Position numbers and translations under genes: made by a program
In this document: in pieces, positions 37,801 to 50,500 of the stretch
How the letters are laid out: each line of letters begins with the position of its first letter
Position numbering within the stretch: the first letter of the stretch is position 1
The notes under the pieces: model-generated
Told to the model about the DNA's origin: nothing
The model's input: only the letters and a program-made list of their open reading frames with translations
Database searches by the model: none
Assembly (NCBI RefSeq): GCF_020382885.2
Contig: NC_058510.1
Coordinates: 6,816,862-6,880,861 of the forward strand
Length of the DNA stretch: 64,000 nt
Source: Scatophagus argus
Taxonomy: Eukaryota > Chordata > Actinopteri > Scatophagidae
Direction: 5' to 3'

Positions 37801-40800
37801 CTTTTATTTTCCCACTTTTGACCCCTATGTACTGGAAGCGACTTATTTGTGGAACATTTTAAAAATTCGTTACAGCGGTGTGACTTTGTTTGTGGACATC
37901 CTTACTGTTTAAGTATTTTTTAAATGTCATTTTTGTTACCACTTTCTAAAATAGAACCTCTCATGAGGGCTTTACTAGCTAACCTAACTAACTGAATTGA
38001 TTAATAGGTTAATAAATCACTTACAGATCCTCTATAAACCATTAATCAGAGTAACCTTTTATACTAATATCATGAATTGTTAATAGCCAAGTCATTAATA
38101 AAGTCATCAATAAAGGGTCAAATGCTTAGTTTCATGTAAGTTAAGAGAGTCTTCTGTTATAAAAGGTAGTAAGTCAGTAATAAAGAATGTGCTGTAAGTG
38201 TTGTAAAATATCTATCTCTCAATGTACAAGTCTGCAAGTCTCAGCCCCAGGTTCTCTACAGCAAACAGCCCATTAGATTGGTTCACCTGATAAACCAGAA
38301 AACTAAAAAGACCTGTTATCTATTGATTAATAATTTCATTAATCTTTTATCTATTAAATGTGTGAAATTGCACAATTTCACAACAAAGCAATCTCACCAG
38401 CAGTCTAAAAGCTGAACTTTACAAAGAGAAAAGCAAAATCTTGATTTAAATTAAATTAATTTTTGTCAGTTTTGCTTGATAATTGGGGATTAATTAATTA
38501 CCAGCTGATTGACTTTCTGTGAAGTGATTGAGCAGCTAACACACAGCTCTAAAAGCAGCTGTCCTGCTGGAGGAGGCTGAAGGTTCCTAAGTTATCTATG
38601 AAGCATAAGTAAATTGTTTATTGACCATTGCTAAAGCCATTAGATTCAGCTCATAAACCTTTATAAATGATGCTTTATTGGATAATGGTGCCATTTATTC
38701 ATTCAGGGTTGTGAACAGGGCAAACAAAAGTTGCCAGTGTAAAGTTCGGCACATGTAATTTAAATCCACCACACAACATCTCTGCATCTTAATGAGGCTT
38801 CCTCATCTCTGTGCGTGATTGGTGACCTTGTTGTGATGGGATGTGTTTTTCGTTTTCTCTCATTAGATGAATACCTATTGTTTCACCCATTAATGCTTTG
38901 TCTGCATACAGGTACAACAGTAAGCATTCAAATTTAATTTAGAGAGGAAAATTAGAGTGAAATCAGGTGGATATTTCTAGTCAGAGTACTTATTACCAGT
39001 TCTGTTGTAGCAGCAGTGAGTGCATCAAGCCTGTGTGGGCAGAACACATCCTTCCATCACCACACAGGTTATAGTTACACAGCATGCAGCCTTCCTCTTC
39101 CGACCCTATAGCCGTGTTTGTTTGCTGAAGTGTTGCTTCTGGGAACATCTTTCGGGGGGAGAAGAGGAAGATCCACAGCGAGCTTTGGACTATAAAGACG
39201 GAGAGAACAAAGGAGACGAAGTGCCCGCAGCCTGTCAGATCCAGTTGGAGCAACCCAAGGATAGTTCCAGACATCAGTCTGAAGCCTCTCAGAACAGGAA
39301 CAGGCTGCAAACAGCCTCAGCACGCATGGCTAACTGGGCTGCCTGTGTTACACGGCTGTATGAACGTGTTAACAAGACAGCTGCAAACAGGGACACTTTG
39401 TGATGACTGCTCCAAGGCCCGAAAATGATGATTCTAAAGTCAGCTCCTGGACACTTCAAAGTCCTGGACAGATTTGGGATTTCCATGCTTGAAAGTTACC
39501 TTTAAAGCAATTAAGCTGGCAGAATTTCTTCTGAAGGAACACCTTGGGATAATTGCACTGTCAGATTTTAGCCTTTATACTGGTTCTGCCAAAATTTCTA
39601 TTTTTATCCACTAGTCCTCACCGACAGAAAGCTTAAAATCATAATCCTCAGCAGAACGTTTAGAGAGGCCTACAGACCATTCGAGCCCGCCTGTTTCTCC
39701 TCTGTCAGTGTGGAAGTAGGCCATTGGCTTCAGAGACAGTGAAGGAGGAATGATGTAACCAGAGACCTATATGTGTATTGTTTTCTCCCTGGAGCTCTGC
39801 AGCACTCGGCCACTGATCAAACCTTCTCGCCAAGCATATCAATCTAGGTTTTATTCTCATCAGATACAGTCAAATTATAGAAATGATTCAAAATAGCTGT
39901 TTAAAATATGGAGTCTGCTGTGTGTGGAAAGTGATTTACTGCCTTTAGTGGACATTCTTTCTTTCTTATATTTTCTGTCAGTTTATATTTATCTTGCTCT
40001 TTCCTTCTTCCTTGAAGTTAATTAACTGGACTACCTTCCCAGAGGGCACTCTGATGGTGGCTATTTTTGTCCCCGTGCTCCCTATTGCATGAACTGATGC
40101 CTCAGTGTTGTACAACATATATTGCAGAGTCGTTTTGTCATGATAATGCATGTGAGACACGGTCTGTCTGCAGCTCTGAACTTTAAATTGACTTAAGGCT
40201 TTTAAACACGTGACACCAGTCGTTACACTCAACATTGCTGTGATCACACTGAAATGACACTTAATTCAAAGTCAAATAGTAAGTAAGTACATTATCTCAA
40301 ATAATTTACAAATATGAGGTATTTTTACTTTGTTTGAATATTTCCCTTACATGCTACAATTGCACAATTGAAAGCACAATTAAAAGAATGCATTTCAGGA
40401 CTTTAATTTGCAGGCTATTAAACTACAAAACAGTAAAGGCTACATATAATTGCGTATAATACATTATAACACTCAATATCAACACAGGTTGATATTTTTC
40501 TTTGTTGACTGCTTTTACTTTCGTATATTTTGTTGATATTCTCAAGACAGTTAGTTGAGACAGTTAGCTTAGCTTAGCACAAAGACTGTAAACAGGGCTG
40601 AGCAGTCGGCCTGTTTCTGTACACTGGTAATAAAATCTGCCTCGCTTTCTTTCTTTCTTCCATTATCTTTTCCAGTCTCCCAGTCCAACAGCAGCCTAAA
40701 GAAGCACCGGAGCCGGAGCATTTTCAGCCCCTTCTTCTGCTGCTTCCGCAACTACAATGACTACCATGTGGAACCACCGTCCGCCAACAACAAGACACTT

Positions 40801-41463
40801 TCTCTGCCCCCGCCACCAGAAGAGAATGGCAGTCCTCCCAAGGTGAAGCTTATTTTACTCTCACATCATACCTGGCCAGAGCCCGAACAATTGGCATCCA
40901 CTTGACTGAAAATTCAAAAAAAAGTTGGTCCATAAGTTAGCACATACAGGATAGGAAGGCTATTTTGACTCGAGAGATCAGGTAATGAGTAACATTTGTT
41001 TGGTTTTGCTACAGAGAGCTTGTTAGGGTTTGCCTTTTCCTGCAGAGAGCTGAGGCTGAGGCGCTGTGCAGTCTCGCTGAGCTCCCTCCACAAATTTTTC
41101 CAGCTGCTTCAAACCCGCTGAACCCAGAGGTTGTTTACCATCCACTGCTTGAAAATACGGGCTTGCTTCCCATCTTGCATTCTTCGATATCTGCCTACGC
41201 GCACAACCGCACGCCCAAAGTAACACACAAAGCACAGACCACACTGAGAAGCTCAAAAGACACACACACACACACACACTCTCTCTCTCACACTCTTTCT
41301 GGGGCATGCTTACAAAAGGTTGCACAACTCTTACCATATACCCATGGCAACACATGCATGCACACACACATGCACATGTACTGCTGCTTCTTTAATCCCC
41401 ATAAAGTGGGCCTTGTGTGTCTCCGGTGTGATGGATTGCCTGGCACCCACGCCTCCCCCTCTC

Positions 41464-41494
<31 letters not shown>

Positions 41495-44400
41495 TCTGAC
41501 CAGTGTAGTGAGGATGTGTGAAGCGAACGTTCTGGCTGTGGAGAAGGCGCCAAAACCCCCCAGCTCCTTCACAAGCGCGGTGTTTTGCTGCCAAGGCAGG
41601 TACGCAGGCGCTATAAATGGAGCAAAATCATATCACATTTCCACTCCTGTTTACCTGTAAATGTCTCTCATTCAGGGGAGGAATGTGTGGGCCTTTACAG
41701 ACACTATACATGTGGTCAGCACTGACCCGTTGCAGACCCCCTACTCGACAAATGAGTTCCCTTTAATTTAGAGTGAACCGAGCGAACCTTGCCATAAAAA
41801 GCCTTGTTATAGTGCTATGCTGATTTCTAGCTGGGTCTGTGCCACAGTCCCTCCCAGCAGTGTACTGTTGCTGGATTTCTGGCGAGCAGTATTTGTTACT
41901 ATGGCAGCCCTGTTTGTTTTCGAGCGAGTTCCTCTCACTTTCTGCCACTGTCTGTGCTATACGTCCCTTTTCTCTGTCCCCCGTCCCTCTTTTTTCCTCC
42001 CTGTGCATTTGTTGATTAGAATATTGATGTTGTCGATATCCTCCTTGCAAAGACCGTTCACTGTTTTTTCCTTTGCTTTCCTCCTTGGTTTTGTGGGGTT
42101 TTTTTTCACTTTCTCCCTTTCTCTCAATCTCTTTCTCTCTCTGTCTCACTCTCTGTTTAATTTCTCCAGTGTGACCAGGTCCAGGTCATCCCCATGCCCA
42201 GTGTATGTATTATTATCTTTCTTTTTTCTTCATCTCGCTCCATCAGAAGTAATCTCTCCCCTTTGCTTGCTGTGCTTCATCATTCTAGCCGCATGTGGAT
42301 GTTGACACCGAGGCAATTTTTCTTTGTTCTCAGATGACATTTTGCGTTGTCCCATTCTGATGATCATACAGTTGTCAGTGCTATTCTTACCCTCTGCTCA
42401 CAGAATCTGTAGAACAAAGTAATCCAGATGCATTTATTATCGTACAATTCAGCTCTCTCACTGTCCCAAAGCTTCTGTGCTTCTAATTGCAGAAAACAGA
42501 ATATGAGATTGATTGTCTTATTAGATAAAATCCATTGAATCTCACATTAGACTTTTGCAGCTGCCGTTTGGATCAACAAATGGATGACCCACTTTGAAAA
42601 CACTTGATTAAATTAGTGGTCAGTGGTCAATAAACTGCTGTTAGTCCATTAGAAAGGAGGCTTGGTTTCAGTGTTCTGTACTTTGTTAAACATTCACCAG
42701 AAAGGTTGATTCATCTGACGCCTTTGTTTGTGCTGAAACTGCAGTTCATTTAGCTATTTTGGAATCTATGTGGTCCTGCGGTTTACTGTAATTTAGGATA
42801 TTCACACTCACAGCATCCCACGCCGCTGCCAAGCTCTAAACTACACCGCCCAGCAGACACCTCCCTTCAATGGCAGGAAGTGCATGTAGCGATGAGGTCT
42901 GTTCTTTTATATTCCTGTCCAGAGTGAGGTAGGCTTAAACAACTTGAGTTGATCCAGACAGGTTAGGTTGCATCACTTGTTACTGTACCGCAACCAAGTA
43001 TCACAGCACCAAAGCAACCCAAAGCACACATACAGTAAGGATTGAACATGGTAATTAAATTCGGTAGACACACATGTTTTTCAGCATCTGTTTATTAGAT
43101 TTGTCTGCTTAATGGTGATCAAGTAAAATGATAAACTGTCAGTGAGTGTGGTGCCCTGTGGCTCAGAGCTGTCAGGTTGGGATAGCGCCCCCTGGTTTTA
43201 TCACAGCGCAGCTCCCTGGTAAAAATGTCAAGGTCCCGCTCAGTCTTTCTTTATTTGCTCAACCTGCATGTGTAAATCACATTCATCACAGCCTGACAGG
43301 ATGTCATTCAGTGTCCTTGCTCACAGGGAATCCGCCCTGTGATACATGAGCATGCAGTCCTGCGATAAGACATGATAAATATGGTGAGCCTGGTCGAAAA
43401 AAACACTCTAAAAGGCAGATACAAGCAAGAAGCGACAGGCATACTGAGCTGCAGCACAAGCGTTTCTGTGTAAGACTGACAGAGTCCTTGCTCCTAAACC
43501 ATGTACACATCTTTGTATGTATATTGTGAGTAAGCATGAATGTGTGTGTGTGTGTGTGCACCCCCTATGGCCGCACCATCTGCCCCGTGCCTGTCTGTAA
43601 CCCCAGGCACATTTGACAGAGGACATGAGTGTTTCTCCTTTTCCCCCTTGACCCTGAAGGCAGCACAGTCACAGAGCTCAGTCAACATGAGGTAATACAG
43701 CCGATATCAGCAGGGACTCGTACAGCGAAATCACACATACATGCAGGCAAATTAATAGAATAAGCCGCTTAGCAGGTAGTTTGATATGTGATGGCATGAG
43801 ATGTAAATGTTCTTCAAGCTTCTCACACATGAGGTTTGTTTGGACTGTTGGTAGAATTGGTGGTTGGTTGGTAAACGTTAATTTTATATTTACCAGAATC
43901 ATGTTGTCAATATGATCGCTTCATATGGTTTGACAAAATTCTGTTAATCATTCCAGGCAAATTGTAATTAAAAAGTTTAAAAATCGAATAATTTCTCATT
44001 TTTCACAAAAAATCGATTACATTATGAATATCTTAATATAGAATATCTTGTTAATAATATTAATACGAGTCTGATTTCAACCATAGTCCAAATTTAGCTT
44101 TTATCTAATGTCTCATGTTTTTGTAGGACTACAACTACTGACTACTGATTATTTTCATCAATTAAGCTGGCCAATAAAAATCTTCCCTCCTCACAAATCC
44201 GTATAATTTTCTGAACTTTCTGAAAAAAATTGATCTGTTGTCAAATCAGATTTAGATTCATTTTCTGTTGGCTGACAAATTAATCAGTCTGATCAAACTC
44301 TAGAGACTAGTAATCACAAACACCCTGGATCAGTATATCACTCCAGAGTATTGATATCATCTCATCATCTCATCAATCAAGCCCCCACTGAAGCTCAGCC

Positions 44401-44518
44401 ACACCCTCCTGCAGGTATTTTATGCTGTTAAACGTGTCTTTGGTGTTACCCAAAGCGGCCAAGCGATCTTCCCTAGCACTCTAACTGAGTCATCATCACA
44501 CCCTCACTATGAGTGTGT

Positions 44519-44550
<32 letters not shown>

Positions 44551-47500
44551 TACAACCTGTCCCCACTAATGAACCCTCTGTTGTAAAGGGTGTGTATTGT
44601 CTCTGCAGCCACCAGCCAAGTTCCTCCTGCCAGAGGTCAGTATAGCAGACTACGGCAAGAACTGTGTGGTGATTGACCTGGACGAAACCCTCGTACACAG
44701 CTCCTTCAAGGTATTTAAACCATCTCTGTATTGCAAACGCTCAAGTACACCTTAAAGTGAACAGACACTCATGTTCCTTTTTCTTGGTTGCAATTATGTC
44801 TTGCTTTTATGCCTCAGAGGGATAATAGGATTATACAAAAATAGACCCTGAAGATGCCATTCTTTGCTGTGAATATTGGTACAATGGTATGATGACAGTT
44901 AGCGTGAGATGCTACTGAATCACAGTGTCACTGAAGTATACATAATCACAGGAGTGTGTCCCTGAGGATATTATGGCTTTTATACACATGTTACAACAGG
45001 AGAGGGAAAAAAGCAGATCTAACTGTTAGCAAAGCAAGGTGTTAGCAGCACATCTTAGCTGTAGCTGTGCCTGTCATGCAGCTCATTAGCATGTCTGGGA
45101 TTGATCTTCAGCCAATCCGATTGTTTGGCTGGATGTGCTTGCTCTATTAGCTGTGAAAACCATGTGCAGCATCTCCAAAATGTCAGCTTCTTATGAGCTC
45201 ACAGCCTTAAACCATTTAGCGACAACCCCCATGTCAAAGGGTCTGTGTAGTGTCCAAATTTTACTTGGAAAAGGATGAGACTCTGAAGAGACTTTTCTCA
45301 ACCCATAAAAGAGCATTAATCCCAAATTTAACAACAAGATCAGTATCAGTTTACACTCATGCTAGCAGAATCTGGGAGGCTGTACTTGGTTAGCATGTTA
45401 GCATGACATTTTGATCTGATGATGGAGTTATAGAGGAGTTAAAAGTTCACCAAGAACAATTACAATTCATCCTGAGGGATACATAATTGTACAGAATTTC
45501 ATAGTAATCCATTTATCAGCTGTTGAGAGACTTGAGATACTTGACCAAATTGGTGGATCAGTGTCTTCCTCAGAGTTGAACTGCTAGCATGGCTAACAAA
45601 CCAATAATATTTCAAGAATGTGGCATAGATTTTACTGCGTATATGCTTTAGCACTCCTGTAATCCAAGGTTATCCCATCAGATGGTAAAATATGATTGTG
45701 TTTATCTTCTGGGGTAAATCTTAATCTTAAATGAACTGTATTAATGAACTATAAGATCAAGATGTGCAGTCATTTACAGCCATTTCTGGGCAATTCAGAT
45801 TGTACTTCCTTTTACTGACACACCTGGCACACCTAGTGACCCACTTCAGCACAGCTCTGCTGTGGCCTCAACTGATCTTATTACGCCTGTATGCACTGTA
45901 TCTGTACCTGTGTGCCTTTTGTCCCCAGTGTGAGTGTAGCTCGATGCCAAAGAGGTGTGCAGCAAAATGATTGAAAGTGAGGCTTGCATCTTCTCCCATT
46001 TCATTCAGCAGTGAAAGAAGAGTACATTTTCATGTGACTAGGATTGAATCTGCTGCAGGAAGTCAAATGGAGGGAAAACTGTACTGGACCCACCCATTAC
46101 AGTCACATGCCAGCAGTACAGGGCCACACACACACGTTCATGCTCACTGACACACACAAGGGTGTGTCCAATACAGTGTACTGTTGCCTTGAATAACTGT
46201 GGGATGAATTTCGCAGAAGGTCTGGATCTGTTCTAATAGTCAGAAGGGATTTATTCTTCTCTGACAAAACAAGTCAGAAACTCACACAGGAACTGTCCAC
46301 GCCCCCCTCATTTTGATAAAACTGCAGTTTCATATGCAGTTTTATCAAAACTTATACTCAGTCCGTCAAGTTGCATTTAGTTGAGAGATCAGTATGCAGT
46401 ATGAAATGGATTCAGGCAGTGCAATAATGGAAAATCAACTGGGGGAGAAAGAGGGTGAAACATAAAGCAATGCGCATTTTCAGCCCTGCTTAGGAGCCTA
46501 CAGGATCCTCTGTAAATTAAAAGGGAAACACAAGTTATCATTGGACAATTAGTGCAGAAGAACAACCAGAACTGACAGGCAACATTTCTCATAGTGCACA
46601 GATGGACAGGCTAAAAAAGAAGTGTTGCGTAACACATCACATACTGTATGCTTTATCCTGTATGTTACAGATGAAAAGATAATTCCTGGGCCCACTCTAG
46701 GATTAAATCCAGTGTGTGGTTGACATGTAAAAGTGGCTGACAGGATATACTGCAGATAATAACAATAATAATAACCATTAAGTTTATTTACATAATGCAT
46801 CTCAAAACCAATGTTAAAAAGTGCCACAAAAAAACAGATTGTAAAAACCAAAAGAGGAATAAGATTAAAAAAAAAAATGCTCAAAACACATGGCCAAAAT
46901 TATATAGACACCTGAAAATTGAACCATGTGATTGCTGCACATCTCATTCCAAAATCATTGCTATAACAGCCTCCAATTTTCTGCAAAGGCTCTCCACAAC
47001 CTGGACTGCAGTCCATTTGATCCCATTCAGCTACAAGAGCATAAGTGAGATCAGATACTGATGCTGGGTGATAAAGGTGCTGAATGGGGTTAAAATCAGA
47101 GCTCTATCCAGGCCAGTCACATTCTGCCACACCAAACAGAAAACTATTGACTATAGGATCTTACAACACTGGCAATGTTGTGTTGAAACACACTATTGTC
47201 TAAAATGTTATCATCATTCTAAGTACATTGAGAGAGTTAGTACTCCATAGCCCTGTGAGGTTGAAATCAGCCTTGTCCTACTAAATAAAGACCTTAGAGC
47301 AGAAGCATATAGTTGAAAAACTGAGTAGTTTATGGACAAAAAACATAAAATTCATTTTTTTTGCTTCAGTTATGAGTGTTTACTTGTAGTCTTTTGTGAT
47401 CATGAACTGAATGCCTCTGGATTTTAGAGTAATGCCTGAACAAAACAAGACTTTTGAAGATGCTAATTTGGCCTGTGACATTATTTCGACAGTAAAGTTA

Positions 47501-50500
47501 ATCGATCAGTTAATCGATCAGTTAAAAAAAAAAAAAAAAAATCACATTGAGTGTCTGTAATCTGCACGGTGCATATGATAATTGTCCAGCCATGAATTGT
47601 ATGGTCAGTCAATAAAATTAGCTTTAAAGAGTGTTTGTAAAGCAGATGATCTGGTGAGAATGAGCTCCTCGTTTCAGATATACTGTGCATGGACAAACCT
47701 GCTGTCACAGTGAGACGTGGAAGAGTTTTTCAGAGGAATGTTTGCACAGAAATTCCAAATGATGAAGTGTTGTGTTATGCATGTAGGTGAAGGAAAACTC
47801 TGTCACATCTGTTGAGGTCAGTGTTGGTGCAGCACAAACACTCTCCATTCTCTCCATTTACTTCAACCCACTCCCTCCATTTCTCTCGAACATCCATCCC
47901 CCACCCCCTCACCCTCCTCCGTTTCCATATTCTTGCCGTCTCGGATCCTGGCTCATTACAGTCCAGAGCGACGAGCAGCTGTTGTGTGCTCAGTCTGGAA
48001 AAGATGGAGTGATTCAGCAGAAGAGAGCAATAGGCAGGGGCCAACTCTGTCTTGTATCTCTTCCTTCATCTGTGACTCTCTCTCTCTCTCTCCATCCCAT
48101 TTTTCTTTCCTTTTGTGTTGTGTGACCGCATACTGTATATTTAGTTTTCTCTTCTGCCTGTCACTGGTTTGGCTCATTTTAGCGGGCCCTTTTACATTCT
48201 CGGGTGTAAACATTAACAAGAGCTGAATATGTTACAAAACGGATCCATAGAAACATTCACATCTGTCTTTGGAGGCATCTGGAGGCTTGGATTGCGCATT
48301 GACTTGCTCTTGCATCACGTAGAGAAATCAAACATCTCTACAGAGGGCCTATTGTTCCACTATCACCACTAGAATGGTTGTATTAGACAGATTATACTGG
48401 TGACAAGGGGAAGGTCAAAGTAGGTTTAGTATTCCTACAACAAACACTCCCTCTGTTGGATGGAACTGAACTGTACCTGCGGACTGTACTTCCACGCCTG
48501 AAGGCACACTGAATTTATACATACGGTACAATCATTAGGGATGTGGGCAGGTTTATATTCAAGGATAAAGAGGACCTGAAAACGTGTATAGCCTAAAAAA
48601 AGCCAGTTTACTTTACTGCTTTAAGTACTACAAAGTACCACTGGCTTCACTCTTAATGTATTCCTACACAGATGAGAATAAATAGGGAATAAGAAAAGAC
48701 AGATCTGTCGAAGGGCTTAATAAAACTAGGACATATTTAACATATTTTCTACTACATATATGGGGTGGAGGGTGGGGGGGTCTTTTCCCAGTGCTGAGCG
48801 AGACACGACCCCCTCAAAGAATCTGTGGTTCTACCCCAGACTGCTATTTGATATTTTTTAATAAGAGCAGAGTAAGATACAAACTCATCATTCCTTTGGC
48901 ATACAGTAGTGCCAGTGCAGACTTACCTGCATTCTTTAAACATGGATGAATTCACCTGCAGTCAATTCAGTTTATGAAATGGCACTTTAAAATAATCCTG
49001 TTCTTTTTTGTCTCTAAAACAAATATCCAAACAGGTGACAGCCTTACGGGAAAGCTGCTTTGTGCTTCATAAAACTCGGAGAAACATTTCTTCTCTCTGT
49101 CTCTGTGTTACCTGTTTTTTTTTTTATGCCTTTTTGGAAATGACACCACAGTGCCTCCCACCTAATCCTTTCATCCTCGTCTTTACGCCCTCCACTTGTC
49201 TTCCACCCACACCCCTCCGGCATCAATCCTCTTCTACTTCCTGCGCCTCTCCTTTCCCGTCTTTTGTTTTTGACACAAGTCACGCCGAGAAAACGGCAAC
49301 GCTCCTCCCGTCCGCGTTCACGTCAGTCATCTTGTTAAACTCCCAGGTTTCTCCCCGGAGTCTGACATTCAGAGTGCTGGAGCAGAGGGAACCACATCAT
49401 GCTTAAAACCTTCCTAGTTTTTGCGAGGCACATTATAGGACTGTTTTGCTTTTGTCTGTTTTTGAAAACCAAAATACGGGCATGTGATTTAGCAGCTTTG
49501 AATCATTTCTCTGTTTGTTGTCTCTCCGCAGCCCATCAGCAATGCAGACTTCATTGTTCCAGTGGAGATTGATGGGACTGTTCATCAGGTACTGTTGCAC
49601 CGACTTTGAGAAGTGGGCTTGAATAAAATAATACATGTTAATTTATAAGGCTTTCCTTGGAAGCTGTGGCTCCATTTCTCTCCTTTAGTATTTATTATTC
49701 CCTGTGATCTTGCAGCTATGTCAAATTGGGACAGCACATACACTCCTTCCCTGAATTTAGTGCTTTCTGTTTTATTCTCTGTGTATGTAGAAATACCGTG
49801 ACTAGACATGTGCTTCTGTTTGTACATTATATTGATGTTAAAAGTTCTTCCGGTCTGAAAGAGGAGGACCCGTGCTGTAGCTGTAACCGGGTTCAAGTAA
49901 TCCAGGATAGGCTTTCTGTATCTGTCTTGGCCTATACTTGATTACTTGCACTTGGGGCCAGCATGTAACCCACTGAGATCAGCTGAAGAGGACGAAGATG
50001 AGCGGAAATGGAAAATATGATCAGAGTCTGTCTTTGTGAAAGGGCCAGGGCACATACATGTTTCTGTCTTACTTTCCATATCTGGAGTCTGATTGGATAA
50101 CTCTGCCTCATCTTGTCTCAGCTCATTTTGATTGAAACCAAATAAATATTGGGGTTTGACAGCCCGTGTTATTCGTGTGTCAGTGTGTAAAAACTAACTT
50201 TGAAAGTGTGTCTGTTTCTGTGGTTTTGTTTCAGGTGTACGTGCTGAAGAGGCCCCATGTGGACGAGTTCCTCCAGAAGATGGGGGAGCTCTTCGAATGC
50301 GTCCTCTTCACGGCGAGCTTAGCCAAGGTTACCACTCTCTACCACTGAGACAACAGTCACTGTAGTGTTGCTTCACACAGACCGTGTTAACCTGATGTGT
50401 TTTCATTTGTTCGAGCAGTATGCTGACCCTGTAGCAGACCTGCTGGACCAGTGGGGGGTATTTCGCACCCGGCTCTTCAGGGAATCCTGTGTTTTCCACA

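Larger units (their letters stand above)
23801..40675 (+). other. ctdspl intron 1 (16.9 kb)
   Basis: The donor is G/GTAAGG and the acceptor TTTTCCAG/TC. It contains CA/GT microsatellites at 23820-23840, 25640-25663, 25843-25862 and 31796-31828, and the dispersed repeats listed separately. No open frame in it looks like a gene or nested exon. A first intron of this size often carries enhancers, but I can point to no specific element apart from the paired TGACGTCA sites near 32055. Confidence 0.8.
42203..49531 (+). other. ctdspl introns 3 and 4 (excluding exon 4)
   Basis: Intron 3 is 42203-44608 and intron 4 is 44711-49531. Besides GT arrays at 43541-43559 and 44513-44550, the repeat at 45355-45560, the perfect hairpin at 46311-46350 and the Tc1-like relic at 46885-47145, I see no gene or further exon. 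Confidence 0.75.

Noticed and set aside
39020..39403. 127-codon plus-strand ORF in ctdspl intron 1
   Set aside because: Composition looks non-coding, an overlapping open frame exists on the other strand, and no family is recognisable.
41163..42305. Long ORFs of 160-165 codons around ctdspl exon 3
   Set aside because: They run through CA and CT simple repeats and pyrimidine tracts; the real coding piece here is only the 33-nt exon in another context.
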